DNA from: Dryocola boscaweniae
GTDB lineage: Bacteria; Pseudomonadota; Gammaproteobacteria; Enterobacterales; Enterobacteriaceae
DNA length: 64,000 nucleotides
Assembly: GCF_025215095.1 (NCBI RefSeq)
Contig: NZ_JALHAP010000080.1
Span: forward strand, 1 to 64,000
Reading direction: 5' to 3'
Shown here in pieces: positions 1-10,309 of the stretch (position 1 is the first letter of the stretch; each line of letters opens with the position of its first letter). The position numbers and the translations under genes were made by a program. Below the pieces are notes generated by a model that saw only the letters and a list, made by a program, of their open reading frames with translations, ran no database searches and was not told the DNA's origin.

Positions 1-123
1 TATCCATTACTATAACAACGAGCGGATCAGCCTGAAATTAAAAGGCCTGAGTCCGGTAGAATACCGAACCCAGACCCCGATAGCCGCTTAACATGAACTG
101 TCCAACTTTATGGGGTCAGTCCA
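1..123 (+). mobile_element. IS3-family insertion sequence, right end only
   Basis: The left edge of the window is the right end of an insertion sequence. It holds the last codons of an OrfB-type transposase and then a terminal sequence (about 94-123) that ends in GGGGTCAGTCCA, the form of terminal inverted repeat seen in IS3-family elements of the TGGACTGACCCC type. The element ends about 22 bases before the stop codon of the next gene, which is on the opposite strand. The rest of the element, its left end and any target duplication lie outside the window. Confidence 0.8.
2..91 (+). CDS. IS3-family transposase OrfB, C-terminal fragment (cut by window edge)
   Basis: The open frame from base 2 to the TAA at 89-91 encodes IHYYNNERISLKLKGLSP followed by VEYRTQTPIAA. 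The HYYN-x-R-x-x-x-L-x-x-x-SP-x-x-YR pattern is the conserved C-terminal end of the integrase-like (DDE) transposase of IS3-family elements. Only about 29 residues are in view, so whether the whole transposase is intact cannot be judged. It is cut by the edge of the window, not visibly broken. Confidence 0.8.
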   Translation: MHYYNNERISLKLKGLSPVEYRTQTPIAA

Positions 124-144
124 TTTCCCGGGTTTTTTTGACAT

Positions 145-1092
145 TCAGGCACGACGTTTTTTTAAGCGATTATCTTTTTTCTCATCAATCGGTTTGCCGG
201 ACCAGTAGCCCGCCAGCAGCGAGCCGGAAAGGTTATGCCAGACTGAGAATAGCGCACCTGGCAGGGCGGCCAGCGGAGAGAAATAGATCTTACCGAGCGT
301 GGCGGCAAGACCCGAGTTTTGCATTCCCACTTCGATAGCCAGCGTGCGGCAGGTCGATTCATCGAACCCAAACAGACGTCCGCCCCAGTAACCGCTCAGC
401 AAGCCGATGCCGTTATGCAAAATCACCGCGACGATAACCATCAGGCCCACGGAGGCGATATTGCCCGCGCTGCCTGCGACTACGGCGCTGATAATCGCCA
501 GAATGCAAACCATCGAAAATGCGGGCAGATAAGGCTCCACGCGTTTTACAAGGCGTGGGAAAAGGTGATGTACAATCAAACCAAGCCCAATTGGAATCAC
601 CACGATTTGCAGGATGCTGACCAGCATGCCCATTACATCCACTTTGATATCTGCATCGACATACAAACGTGTCAGCAGCGGCGTGGCGAACACGCCGACC
701 AACGTTGAAACGGAAGAGATGGTTACCGAAAGGGCGACATCTCCTTTGGCCAGATAGATCATCACGTTTGAAGCCGTTCCGCTTGCCACGCTGCCCACCA
801 GCACCATCCCGGCTGAAAGATCGGGCGGCATATGGAACAGCTTTGCCAGCACCCAGGCCGCCAGCGGCATAATCAAATAGTGAAGAAATGTCCCTGCCGC
901 CACGGGGGCCGGGCGTGAAAGCACACGTTTGAAATCATCGATACGCAGATGCACGCCCATGCCGAACATAATCAGCATGAGAAGCGTGCTGACCCATGGG
1001 CCGATAGGGGTGAACGTGCCGGGAGTATAATAAGCGAGTACGGATAACAGCACTGCCCAGAGCGGGAAGAGCCGGGTTAATGTCGCGAGCAT
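145..1092 (-). CDS. panS: BASS-family transporter, PanS-like (ketopantoate/pantothenate)
   Basis: This 315-residue polytopic membrane protein belongs to the bile acid:sodium symporter (BASS/SBF) superfamily. It is hydrophobic over nearly its whole length, consistent with about ten membrane segments. It has the family's [15 protein letters not shown] region near residues 44-58 and a conserved helix-break region with [12 protein letters not shown] near 100-112. The C-terminus is basic ([10 protein letters not shown]). The closest named enterobacterial protein I recall is Salmonella PanS, a pantoate/ketopantoate/pantothenate transporter. The family assignment is firm, but the substrate is inference. 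It lies downstream of lysC on the same strand with a terminator between them, and an IS end sits just past its stop, where its own terminator would be expected. Confidence 0.72.
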   Translation of the reverse strand: MLATLTRLFPLWAVLLSVLAYYTPGTFTPIGPWVSTLLMLIMFGMGVHLRIDDFKRVLSRPAPVAAGTFLHYLIMPLAAWVLAKLFHMPPDLSAGMVLVGSVASGTASNVMIYLAKGDVALSVTISSVSTLVGVFATPLLTRLYVDADIKVDVMGMLVSILQIVVIPIGLGLIVHHLFPRLVKRVEPYLPAFSMVCILAIISAVVAGSAGNIASVGLMVIVAVILHNGIGLLSGYWGGRLFGFDESTCRTLAIEVGMQNSGLAATLGKIYFSPLAALPGALFSVWHNLSGSLLAGYWSGKPIDEKKDNRLKKRRA

Positions 1093-1133
1093 AACGAAAT
1101 CCTTGCAAGTGTTTGTTGTGTTGTTTCTGGTTA

Positions 1134-1160
1134 TAAAAATGCCGGGATCGAGCCCGGCAT
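1134..1160 (-). terminator. Rho-independent terminator of lysC
   Basis: Read on the minus strand, ATGCCGGG-ctcgat-CCCGGCAT forms an 8-bp stem and is followed directly by TTTTT. It lies about 28 bases past the lysC stop and upstream of panS, so it should separate the two genes. Confidence 0.8.
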
Positions 1161-1187
1161 CTGGTATTCATCGCATGTACTGACGTT

Positions 1188-2537
1188 TTATTCAAACAGA
1201 TTGTGATGCAGTTTCTGCACGACCTGTTCAGCGTCGTCGCCAGGCACCAGGAAGCACAGGTTGTAGCTGGATGCGCCGTAGCAAATCATGCGGATATTGA
1301 ATGGATCCAGCACGCCAAATACTTCTTTACCCACGCCGCAAGCCTGAGAAAGCTCATTACCAATTATCGCGACCAGCGCGAGGTTTTCTTCCACTTCCAC
1401 GCGGCACAGAGACGACAGTTCTGTCAGCAGAGCCGTGGTCAACAGGCTGTCGCCAGTCGAGGTAGAACCTGTCGTGTCCAGCGTCAACGCGACGCTCACT
1501 TCGGAAGTGGTTATCAGATCGACTGAAATATTATGGCGCGCCAGGATGCTGAATACTTCGGCCAGGAAGCCGCGTGAATGCAGCATATTGAGGCTATGCA
1601 GCGTCAGCAGCGTTTGTTTACGACGCAGGGCCAGAGCGCGGAACAGCGGCGGGTTATCCGTTTCATTGCAGACCAGTGTGCCGCCCGCTTTTGGGTCTTT
1701 ACTTGAGCCAACGAACACCGGGATATCGCAGCGTACCGCTGGCAGCAGCGTGGCCGGGTGCAGAACTTTTGCGCCAAATGTCGCCATCTCGGCGGCTTCT
1801 TCAAAACCAATTTTATCGATGCGTTTTGCGGCTGGTACAACGCGTGGGTCGGTGGTGTAAATACCCGGCACGTCCGTCCAGATATCCACCCGGCATGCAT
1901 GCAGCGCTTCGCCCAGAAGTGCTGCGGTATAATCGCTGCCGCCACGGCCAAGCGTAGTTGTACGGCCTTTCTCTTCACTGCCGATAAAGCCCTGGGTAAT
2001 GACGATTGACTGTACCAGACGCGGCTGAAGCTGAATTTTCGCCAGCTCCGCCAGCGCTGCGACATCCGGTTCAGCGCGGCCAAAGCGATCGTTGGTACGC
2101 ATAATTTTGCGGATATCGAACCACTGCGCGTCTACGCCGCGCTCACGCAGAATCTCAACAAACAGCAGCGTGGACATCAGTTCGCCGTGGCTAACCAGTT
2201 CGTCAGTCAGCGCGGTCGAAGTGGCAAGCGAGGCTGCTTCTGCAAGCGTGGTGATGTTTTCAAGCAGGCGTTCAATTTCTTCGCGAATAACCTGTGGATT
2301 AGCCAGGCGCTCGACGATGTCGTATTGAATCTTGCGAATGGCATCGAGTTTCACGAAACGTTCTGTCGCTTCCAGCCCTTCGGCCAGCGCGACCAGCAAA
2401 TTGGTAACGCCCGCGGAAGCGGAAAGGACGACCAGGCGAACGTTTTCACCGGAGAGCACAACGTCGATGCTGCGGTTCATGGCGTCGAAATCAGCGACGC
2501 TGGTGCCGCCAAATTTGGCTACTACTGTCTGGGACAT
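1188..2537 (-). CDS. lysC: Lysine-sensitive aspartokinase III
   Basis: LysC phosphorylates aspartate in the first step of the lysine, threonine and methionine pathway and is feedback-inhibited by lysine. The start was set at the ATG giving MSQTVVAKFGGTSVADF: this is preceded by GAGAAAG and gives 449 residues, the same as E. coli LysC. The open frame runs further upstream, but that part does not look like LysC. The N-terminal kinase domain carries the K-F-G-G-T-S substrate/ATP motif, and two C-terminal ACT domains follow from about residue 310. The gene is divergent from pgi. Unlike in E. coli, the leader shows no recognisable lysine riboswitch. Confidence 0.97.
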   Translation of the reverse strand: MSQTVVAKFGGTSVADFDAMNRSIDVVLSGENVRLVVLSASAGVTNLLVALAEGLEATERFVKLDAIRKIQYDIVERLANPQVIREEIERLLENITTLAEAASLATSTALTDELVSHGELMSTLLFVEILRERGVDAQWFDIRKIMRTNDRFGRAEPDVAALAELAKIQLQPRLVQSIVITQGFIGSEEKGRTTTLGRGGSDYTAALLGEALHACRVDIWTDVPGIYTTDPRVVPAAKRIDKIGFEEAAEMATFGAKVLHPATLLPAVRCDIPVFVGSSKDPKAGGTLVCNETDNPPLFRALALRRKQTLLTLHSLNMLHSRGFLAEVFSILARHNISVDLITTSEVSVALTLDTTGSTSTGDSLLTTALLTELSSLCRVEVEENLALVAIIGNELSQACGVGKEVFGVLDPFNIRMICYGASSYNLCFLVPGDDAEQVVQKLHHNLFE

Positions 2538-2842
2538 AACTTTCTCGTGTCGGGGAATAAAAAATAGCGACCTTGGCACAATGACAGAATGAATAACCGG
2601 GCCAGACGCAACTACTGCCCCCATAAATAAGAGCTGCGCGAGGTGCTGTCAACGCCGGGATTATGCGGATTTTTCATGCACCGCTGGCGGTCAGTAACAG
2701 GACTTATAATCGCGTCTATTTTTACCGTTTTTCCAGCAGATTTGCCTCTCTCCACGACGCAGGCATAAAAATCATCACAAATCGCGTTTTGTGGATATAC
2801 AATTGACCGCAGTCACAGTTCTCAAATCAAAAGGGTAACGCT
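2538..2842. promoter_or_regulatory. lysC-pgi divergent intergenic region, with a candidate lysC promoter
   Basis: These 305 bases separate the divergent lysC and pgi starts. On the minus strand TTGACA (2652-2647), 17 bases of spacer and TATTTA (2629-2624) form a plausible sigma-70 promoter for lysC, giving a leader of about 80 bases. I looked on the minus strand for the conserved core of the lysine (L-box) riboswitch known from E. coli lysC and did not see it. The part next to pgi is A/T-rich and must hold the pgi promoter, but I could not place it with confidence. Confidence 0.5.
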
Positions 2843-4492
<1,650 letters not shown>

Positions 4493-4510
4493 TAAGCTAA
4501 GTACGTAATG

Positions 4511-4540
4511 AAATAAGCCGGCCATCGCGCCGGCTTATTT
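4511..4540. terminator. Terminator after pgi
   Basis: AAATAAGCCGGC pairs with GCCGGCTTATTT around a short loop. The stem lies 19 bases past the pgi stop codon and ends in an A/T-rich tail on both sides, so it can work in either direction. Confidence 0.85.
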
Positions 4541-4863
4541 ATGAGATTAATCCCCTTGTCGCCTTATATTTGCAATTTCTCCCCGCTGAGGTTAATCCTA
4601 AAAATATCTATAGGCGGATAGTTTACCCGGGTTATTTTCAGATTTGTTAGATCATACTTTTTATTTATAGTGTAATTAACATATTGTTTTTTAACTATTT
4701 CTATTATCACAAATAACGACTAAATTGTTATTTTTACCTCTTGTCTTAAAGTTTCCTCTCTATTTCCCCATCGCCCTGATTGTCATCTCTTGTTGTGTAT
4801 ACTCGATCCCGCCTGAAACTCATTTTGGGCAAATCTCCATTCATTCAATGAAGGGAAATTGTT
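4541..4863 (+). promoter_or_regulatory. Long A/T-rich control region of yjbEFGH
   Basis: This is about 320 bases without a gene, much richer in A/T than its surroundings. It holds the RcsAB-like box at 4587-4600 and a TATACT that could be a -10 element at 4798-4803 without a convincing -35 partner. An AAGGGAA ribosome-binding site lies at about 4852-4858. No open reading frame here looks real. A long leader or promoter region is consistent with complex control by cell-envelope stress. Confidence 0.5.
4587..4600 (+). promoter_or_regulatory. Candidate RcsAB box upstream of yjbE
   Basis: TGAGGTTAATCCTA matches the RcsAB consensus TAAGAATAATCCTA at 11 of 14 positions, including the whole right half AATCCTA. 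The E. coli yjbEFGH operon is reported to be under RcsB control, which supports the call. It lies 263 bases before the yjbE start. A similar motif lies upstream of the wza-like gene at 47656-47669. Confidence 0.5.
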
Positions 4864-5109
4864 ATGAAGAAAGTTATTTATGGCGCTTTAGCCATATTCA
4901 CGCTGGCAGCGGCTGGCGCGGCGAGTGCTGACCCGGTTGCAGTGGGTGAAGCGGCTGGCGCGCAAGCCACGAGTGTGTCCGCAGGAAGTTCTACTGCGAC
5001 CAGCGCCAGCACTGTCGGGTCAGCGGTGGGAGTAGCGCTAGCTGCAACCGGTGGTGGCGACGGTTCTAATACCGGGACTACCACGACCACGACGACCAGC
5101 ACCCAGTAA
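4864..5109 (+). CDS. yjbE: Small secreted Ser/Thr/Gly/Ala-rich protein YjbE
   Basis: YjbE is the first gene of an operon linked to exopolysaccharide production and is a paralogue of GfcA of the group 4 capsule operon. The 81 residues begin with a clear signal peptide ([22 protein letters not shown], cut before DP). The rest is of low complexity: Ala, Gly, Ser and Thr, a GGGDGSNTG segment, and a run of seven threonines before STQ at the end. No catalytic motif is visible and the molecular role is unknown. A hairpin just downstream may make its transcript more abundant than the rest of the operon. Confidence 0.88.
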   Translation: MKKVIYGALAIFTLAAAGAASADPVAVGEAAGAQATSVSAGSSTATSASTVGSAVGVALAATGGGDGSNTGTTTTTTTSTQ

Positions 5110-5130
5110 CTTCACCGGTGCTTTAACCCT

Positions 5131-5150
5131 AACCACACTTCGGTGTGGTT
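5131..5150 (+). terminator. Intercistronic hairpin between yjbE and yjbF (possible attenuator)
   Basis: AACCACAC-TTCG-GTGTGGTT is a perfect 8-bp stem closed by a stable TTCG tetraloop, 21 bases past the yjbE stop. Only a short weak T-rich tail follows, so partial termination or 3'-end protection of the yjbE message is more likely than full termination. Confidence 0.6.
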
Positions 5151-5172
5151 ATTTAGCCTTCGGGGACACGTC

Positions 5173-5811
5173 GTGCAGCGACTTTCAATTCTTCTTGTTT
5201 GCCTGTTACTTCAGGCTTGCTCCGCCACCACCAAAGGTCTTGGCTCTTCGTTGTGGCACAGCATCGTTGGCAGCGACGGCGTGCAGCTCACTGATGACGA
5301 CATTCAGAACATGCGCTACGCCAGCCAGTACATGAGTATTAACAACGGCCCGCAACTGTTTGTGGTGCTGGCGTATGACGAAAACGGTCAACAAAAATGG
5401 GTGACGCAGGACCGGGCGATGATTAACACCCAGAGCGGACGCGTGGTGAAAACGACGGGGCTTGGCGACAACTTACAGCAGGTAACCAACCTTACCGACG
5501 ACCCGCTGGTCAAAGTTAACCAGATTATTGACGGCGCAAACTGGACGCGGCAAATGGCCTGGACCGAGCACCAGCAGGTGCGGATGGCGACGGCGCGTTC
5601 TACTTTCACCTGGGACGGCACCGACACGCTAAAAGTCGGCAGTAATGTAACGCCGGTTCGTGTACTCGACGAAGAAATCACCGCAGCAGGAAAAACCTGG
5701 AATAACCGTTACTGGGTAGATGCCGAAGGGCATATCCGTAAATCGAAACAATACCTTGGCCCGGATTACTGGCCGATTACTACGGTTCTGTTGAAGGCGG
5801 CAAGAGAATGA
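5173..5811 (+). CDS. yjbF: Outer-membrane lipoprotein YjbF (GfcB family)
   Basis: The chosen start is the GTG at 5173, preceded by GGGGA at a normal distance. It gives 212 residues, the same as E. coli YjbF, while the upstream in-frame ATG at 5143 lies inside the hairpin. The protein starts with a lipoprotein signal (VQRLSILLVCLLLQAC) whose lipobox LLQAC ends in the acylated Cys. The mature part has the family's segments VQLTDDDIQNM, LFVVLAYDENGQQKW and ARSTFTWDGTDTLKVGS. It is a paralogue of GfcB of the group 4 capsule operon and is thought to act in polysaccharide export at the outer membrane. It overlaps yjbG by four bases. Confidence 0.92.
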   Translation: MQRLSILLVCLLLQACSATTKGLGSSLWHSIVGSDGVQLTDDDIQNMRYASQYMSINNGPQLFVVLAYDENGQQKWVTQDRAMINTQSGRVVKTTGLGDNLQQVTNLTDDPLVKVNQIIDGANWTRQMAWTEHQQVRMATARSTFTWDGTDTLKVGSNVTPVRVLDEEITAAGKTWNNRYWVDAEGHIRKSKQYLGPDYWPITTVLLKAARE

Positions 5812-6665
5812 AAATAAAAGCCTCAATTACGCCTGGTGGCAACAAGCGGTGGATAGCGCGTTGCTTATCCACCCTGCGAACAGAGAAATATAGTGTTTTG
5901 AGTAGGGCGGGTAAGCGCAGCGCCACCCGCCGGGTTTCATGGCTGGGGGGCTGCCTGCTTACGCTCACCAGCTCTCTTGCTCTCGCCGCAGGAAACGTGA
6001 CTCTTTATCCCGGCAACCACCAGCCGCCGCAGAAGTTAACCGACGTCGAGCGCCTGGCGGATTTAGTCGCTCAACCTTCCTTAAGCCGTGCCTGGTGGCC
6101 GGGCGCTGTTATTAGCGAGCGTCAGGCAACTGCCGCGGCCGAGCAGCAGCACCAGACACTGCTGGCGGCGTTAAGCCGCTTTGCAGCGCAAGAAGAAGGC
6201 GATGAGGCGGCGGCCATCAACAGCGTTCGCCAGCAACTGCAGGCCATCAAAGTGACGGGGCGACAGTTTGTTGACCTCGATCCGGACTGGGTGCGCGTGC
6301 GCCCTCGCTCCAATGTGCCTTTGCAGGGAGAGTACAGCCTTTGGGCCGGCCCCCAGCCATCGACAATCACCCTGATGGGGCTGGTGAGTTCACCGGGCGT
6401 GAAGCCGTTCGTTGCGGGACGCAGCGCGGATGAATATCTGGATGGCATAAACAGGTTGAGCGGTGCCGATCGCAGCTATGCCTGGGTGATTTATCCCGAT
6501 GGGAAAACTGAAAAAGCGCCGATCGCTTACTGGAATAAGCGCCACGTGGAATTACTGCCGGGCAGCATTCTCTTCGTCGGTTTTTCCGGGCGCCTTTTCG
6601 ATTCAGATTTTAATGAACTGAACCAGCAAATCCTTACTTCCCTGACCCATCGGATACCGGATTGA
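5808..6665 (+). CDS. yjbG: YjbG (GfcC family) with a repeat-derived N-terminal extension
   Basis: This is a periplasmic protein of the GfcC family, part of the exopolysaccharide operon. From about residue 61 ([11 protein letters not shown]) the sequence follows E. coli YjbG, with [22 protein letters not shown], a [11 protein letters not shown] segment, the [30 protein letters not shown] block and a C-terminal LTHRIPD. E. coli YjbG has only about 21 residues before this point. Here about 43 residues come from a REP/BIME repeat (5848-5931), then [17 protein letters not shown] gives the signal peptide. No better in-frame start is seen. An ATG at 5939 would give a normal signal peptide if the run of six G at 5945-5950 had five. 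The gene overlaps yjbF by four bases and yjbH by one. Confidence 0.85.
   Translation: MKIKASITPGGNKRWIARCLSTLRTEKYSVLSRAGKRSATRRVSWLGGCLLTLTSSLALAAGNVTLYPGNHQPPQKLTDVERLADLVAQPSLSRAWWPGAVISERQATAAAEQQHQTLLAALSRFAAQEEGDEAAAINSVRQQLQAIKVTGRQFVDLDPDWVRVRPRSNVPLQGEYSLWAGPQPSTITLMGLVSSPGVKPFVAGRSADEYLDGINRLSGADRSYAWVIYPDGKTEKAPIAYWNKRHVELLPGSILFVGFSGRLFDSDFNELNQQILTSLTHRIPD
5848..5931. repeat. BIME: two REP units inside the 5' end of yjbG
   Basis: Two palindromic REP-type units are present: GGTGGATA...TATCCACC at 5848-5873 and GGCGGGT...ACCCGCC at 5906-5931. The same units recur at 11890-11959, 18670-18743 and 32065-32136, where they are intergenic. Here the repeat lies inside an open reading frame, in phase with yjbG. 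Confidence 0.8.
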
Positions 6666-8761
6666 TGAAAAAAAAATATCTCTACAGCCTGCTGGCGCTG
6701 GCCGTGTCATCTGCCTGTCAGGCCGAAACTTTTCCGGCGCCCGTTGGCCCGTCGCAATCTGACTTTGGCGGCGTAGGCCTGATGCAAACGCCGACTGCGC
6801 GCATGGCGCGTACCGGAGAGTTTAGCGCGAACTATCGCGATAACGATCAGTACCGTTTTTACTCCGCATCTATTCAGCTTTTCCCGTGGCTGGAAACCAC
6901 CCTGCGCTATACCGACGTACGTACCAAAAAGTACAGCTCCGTAGATGCGTTTTCGGGCGACCAGACCTACAAAGATAAGGCTTTTGACCTGAAAGTGCGT
7001 CTCTGGGAAGAAGGGTATTATCTGCCGCAGGTGGCGGTTGGCGCGCGAGATTTAGGCGGGACCGGCTTGTTCGACGGCGAGTACGTCGTGGCGAGCAAAG
7101 CCTGGGGCCCGTTCGATTTCTCTCTCGGCATGGGCTGGGGCTACATGGGAACCAGCGGCAACGTGAAAAACCCGTTCTGCGAAGTCAGCAACAGCTTCTG
7201 CTATCGTGACAACAGCTACAATCAGGCCGGTTCGTTCGACTTTGGCGGCATGTTCCACGGCCCGGCTTCCTTGTTCGGCGGTATTGAATACCAGACGCCG
7301 TGGCAGCCGCTGCGGCTAAAAGTGGAATACGAAGGCAATAACTACGCGCAAGACTTTGCCGGCAAGCTTGAACAGCGCAGCAACTTTAACGTCGGCGCTA
7401 TCTATCGCGTCACCGATTGGGCCGACGTTAACGTCAGCTATGAGCGCGGCAATACTTTTATGTTTGGCGTGACTTTGCGTACTAACTTCAACGATCTGCG
7501 TCCGGGCTATAACGATAATCGTCGTCCGCAATACCAGCCGAATCCTCAGGACGAAATCCTGCAGCATAACGTTGTCGCCAACCAGCTTACGCTTCTTAAG
7601 TACAACGCGGGTCTCGCGAACCCGAATATTCAGGTGAAAGGCGATACGATGTACGTGACCGGTGAACAGGTGAAATACCGCGATTCCCGTGAAGGCATCG
7701 AACGTGCGAACCGCATCGTGATGAACGACCTGCCGGAAAATATCCGCACCATTCGCATTACCGAGACCCGCCTGAATATGCCGCAGGTGACGACCGAAAC
7801 GGATGTTTCCAGCCTGCGCCATCATCTGGAAGGCGAACCGCTGGGGCACGAAACGCAGCTAGCGCAAAAACGCATTGAGCCGGTGGTGCCAGAGAAAACC
7901 GAGCAGGGTTATTACATCGACAAATCCCGCGTGAACTTCTCGCTTGACCCGGTGCTCAATCAGTCCATTGGCGGGCCGGAAAGCTTCTACATGTATCAGG
8001 TTGGCGTGATGGGAACCGCTGACTGGTGGGTGACTGACCACTTGCTGACCACGGGCAGCGTCTTTGCAAACATCGCTAATAACTACGACAAGTTTAACTA
8101 CACCAATCCGCCAAACGATTCGACGCTGCCGCGCGTGCGTACCCACGTTCGTGATTATGTAGAAAATGACGTCTATGTGAATAACCTGCAGGCCAACTAC
8201 TTCCAGTATCTCGGCAACAGTTGGTACGGGCAGGTTTACGGCGGCTATCTTGAAACCATGTACGGCGGGGCAGGGGCAGAAGTGCTTTACCGACCGGTGG
8301 ATAGCAACTGGGCCATTGGCGCTAACGCAAACTATGTTAAGCAGCGTGACTGGCGCAGCGCGCAGGACATGATGAAATTTACCGATTACAGCGCGCCGAC
8401 CGGCCACCTGACGGGCTACTGGACGCCGCCGTTTGCCGATGACGTGCTGGTGAAACTGAGCGTGGGTCAGTATCTGGCGAAAGATAAGGGCGGCACGCTG
8501 GAGATCTCCAAACGCTTCGACAGCGGCGTTGTTGTGGGCACCTACGCCACTATCACCAACGTGTCAAAACAGGAATACGGGGAAGGGGACTTCACCAAAG
8601 GGTTCTACGTGAACGTGCCGCTGGATATCTTCACCTCGTCACCAACCCGCAGCCGCGCGCAGATTGGCTGGACGCCGCTCACCCGAGATGGCGGACAGAT
8701 GCTGGGGCGCAAGTTTGATTTGTACAGTATGACGAGCGATCGAAGCCTGAACTTCCGGTAA
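6665..8761 (+). CDS. yjbH: YjbH, outer-membrane beta-barrel lipoprotein-like protein (GfcD family)
   Basis: The ATG at 6665 overlaps the yjbG TGA by one base (TGATG), which suggests coupled translation. The product is 698 residues, the same as E. coli YjbH. It starts with a signal peptide ([20 protein letters not shown]) containing a Cys near the cleavage site. The body is rich in aromatic residues and alternating beta strands, typical of a large outer-membrane barrel (YjbH/GfcD family). It has conserved stretches [14 protein letters not shown] at the N-terminus and [22 protein letters not shown] at the C-terminus, and it ends in Phe-Arg. It probably forms the outer-membrane part of the YjbEFGH exopolysaccharide machinery. 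Confidence 0.92.
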   Translation: MKKKYLYSLLALAVSSACQAETFPAPVGPSQSDFGGVGLMQTPTARMARTGEFSANYRDNDQYRFYSASIQLFPWLETTLRYTDVRTKKYSSVDAFSGDQTYKDKAFDLKVRLWEEGYYLPQVAVGARDLGGTGLFDGEYVVASKAWGPFDFSLGMGWGYMGTSGNVKNPFCEVSNSFCYRDNSYNQAGSFDFGGMFHGPASLFGGIEYQTPWQPLRLKVEYEGNNYAQDFAGKLEQRSNFNVGAIYRVTDWADVNVSYERGNTFMFGVTLRTNFNDLRPGYNDNRRPQYQPNPQDEILQHNVVANQLTLLKYNAGLANPNIQVKGDTMYVTGEQVKYRDSREGIERANRIVMNDLPENIRTIRITETRLNMPQVTTETDVSSLRHHLEGEPLGHETQLAQKRIEPVVPEKTEQGYYIDKSRVNFSLDPVLNQSIGGPESFYMYQVGVMGTADWWVTDHLLTTGSVFANIANNYDKFNYTNPPNDSTLPRVRTHVRDYVENDVYVNNLQANYFQYLGNSWYGQVYGGYLETMYGGAGAEVLYRPVDSNWAIGANANYVKQRDWRSAQDMMKFTDYSAPTGHLTGYWTPPFADDVLVKLSVGQYLAKDKGGTLEISKRFDSGVVVGTYATITNVSKQEYGEGDFTKGFYVNVPLDIFTSSPTRSRAQIGWTPLTRDGGQMLGRKFDLYSMTSDRSLNFR

Positions 8762-8829
8762 AGACGCACTCTCATCCTGGCCCTCTCCCTTTCAGGGGGT
8801 GGGTCAGCCCGCTTATATAAGTAAATAAT

Positions 8830-8845
8830 CTGGATCCAGATCACA
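8830..8845 (+). promoter_or_regulatory. CRP-like site upstream of psiE
   Basis: CTGGATCCAGATCACA keeps one perfect CRP half-site (TCACA) with the other half degenerate (CTGGA for TGTGA) at the right spacing. E. coli psiE is known to be repressed by cAMP-CRP and induced by phosphate starvation. A clear Pho box was not found. Confidence 0.4.
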
Positions 8846-8893
8846 TTTTCAACGTATAACGGCCTTTCGGGACCCCAACCTGAAGGTGCTGTT

Positions 8894-9301
8894 ATGACGA
8901 CTATCACCCGCGTTGAGCTGATCTCCACCGTCTTGCAAACGGTACTGAATCTTGGCCTGCTGACGCTTGGCCTGATCCTCATTATCTTTCTCGGTAAAGA
9001 AACCCTGCACCTTGCCAACGTGCTGTTTACCCCCAGCGAACAGGCCAGCAAGTACCTGTTTATCGAGGGGCTGGTGGTCTACTTTCTCTACTTCGAATTT
9101 ATTGCCCTGATCGTCAAATACTTCCAGTCCGGCTATCACTTCCCGCTGCGTTATTTTATTTATATCGGCATTACCGCCATCGTTCGGCTGATCATCATTG
9201 ACCACAAGCAGCCGCTGGACGTGCTTATCTATTCCGGTGCGATTTTGTTGCTGGTCATCACGCTTTGGCTGTGTAACAGCAGCCGGTTAAAGCGGGAATA
9301 A
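8894..9301 (+). CDS. psiE: Phosphate-starvation-inducible membrane protein PsiE
   Basis: This is a 135-residue inner-membrane protein, one residue shorter than E. coli PsiE, with four hydrophobic segments. Conserved blocks are [33 protein letters not shown] and [24 protein letters not shown]. The C-terminal tail NSSRLKRE is basic. Its biochemical role is unknown; in E. coli it is induced by phosphate starvation. It is convergent with malG, and its stop codon abuts the malG terminator. Confidence 0.93.
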   Translation: MTTITRVELISTVLQTVLNLGLLTLGLILIIFLGKETLHLANVLFTPSEQASKYLFIEGLVVYFLYFEFIALIVKYFQSGYHFPLRYFIYIGITAIVRLIIIDHKQPLDVLIYSGAILLLVITLWLCNSSRLKRE

Positions 9302-9325
9302 AAAAGGGGCGGCCCGAAGGCCGCC
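9301..9325 (-). terminator. Terminator of the malEFG operon
   Basis: On the minus strand GGCGGCC-ttcg-GGCCGCC is followed by CC and TTTTT. This is a strong intrinsic terminator about 80 bases past the malG stop. On the plus strand the same hairpin directly follows the psiE stop codon but lacks the T-run. Confidence 0.85.
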
Positions 9326-9406
9326 AGAAGTGATACGAGGACAAGTTGAGGGTTGCAGTGGCATGTAAAGCAATTTACGGCAATGACTTACAGGAATACG
9401 GTAACC

Positions 9407-10297
9407 TTAGCCCTTGACGCCGCCTGCCGTCAGGCCGCCTACCAGCCAGCGCTGTGCCAGCAGGAATACTAAGGTAATCGGGATAGCAGACAGTACGGCT
9501 GCCGCAGCAAAGTCGCCCCACAGGTAGTTTTGCGGGTTGAGATACTGCTGCATACCTACTGCCAGGGTGTAACTGTTCACATCGCGCAATAACAGCGAAG
9601 CCACCGGCACTTCGGTAATCGCGGCAATGAACGACAGAATAAAGACAACCGCCAGAATCGGTACGGAGAGCGGCAACAGCACCAGGCGGAAGGCTTGCCA
9701 CGGCGTTGCGCCATCCAGCGCTGCCGCTTCTTCAAGGGAGCCGTCGATGGTTTCGAAATAGCCTTTAATCGTCCAGACGTGCAGGGCGATGCCGCCAAGG
9801 TAGGCGAAGATCACCCCGCCATGCGTATTTAAACCGATAAACGGAATGTACTGGCCGAGACGGTCAAACAACGCGTACAACGCCACCAGGGACAGTACCG
9901 CCGGGAACATCTGGAAAATCAGCATCCCTTTGAGCAGCGTGGCTTTGCCCGGGAAGCGCATCCGGGCAAAGGCATAGGCGCAGGTAGTGGAAAGCGCGAC
10001 GATGCCAATCGCCGTAATTACCGCGATTTTGATTGAGTTCCACAGCCATAACATGACCGGGAAAGGCGGCGGCGTAACGCGCCCGTCGGCGTGCTCGACG
10101 CTAAACCCTAACGCCAGCTTCCAGTGCTCCCAGGAAACCTGGTCCGGAATGATGCTGCCGGTCGCAAAGTTGCCCGGACGCAGCGAAATAGCGATAACCA
10201 TCAGCAGCGGGAACATAATCGCTGCGATAAATAGCAGTAACAGCAGATGCGTGGTGAATAAACGCAGCTTTTGAGATTTGGGTTGAACCATGGCCAT
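9407..10297 (-). CDS. malG: Maltose/maltodextrin ABC transporter permease MalG
   Basis: MalG is one of the two integral membrane subunits of the MalFGK2 importer. The 296 residues equal E. coli MalG, from [17 protein letters not shown] to [10 protein letters not shown]. Six membrane segments are visible. The cytoplasmic EAA loop that docks on MalK reads [22 protein letters not shown], near residues 188-209. It lies 12 bases after malF, as the last gene of malEFG. Confidence 0.97.
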   Translation of the reverse strand: MAMVQPKSQKLRLFTTHLLLLLFIAAIMFPLLMVIAISLRPGNFATGSIIPDQVSWEHWKLALGFSVEHADGRVTPPPFPVMLWLWNSIKIAVITAIGIVALSTTCAYAFARMRFPGKATLLKGMLIFQMFPAVLSLVALYALFDRLGQYIPFIGLNTHGGVIFAYLGGIALHVWTIKGYFETIDGSLEEAAALDGATPWQAFRLVLLPLSVPILAVVFILSFIAAITEVPVASLLLRDVNSYTLAVGMQQYLNPQNYLWGDFAAAAVLSAIPITLVFLLAQRWLVGGLTAGGVKG

Positions 10298-10309
10298 GAG
10301 TGTCGCTCC

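Noticed and set aside
93..338. 81-codon plus-strand frame starting inside the IS end
   Set aside because: It is antisense to the panS-like gene for most of its length and starts within the IS terminal repeat, with no coding features.
4610..4625. ops/JUMPstart-like GGCGGATAG before yjbE
   Set aside because: The ops core is GGCGGTAG. Here an extra base breaks it and no JUMPstart context is present. No such element was found before the wza-like gene either.
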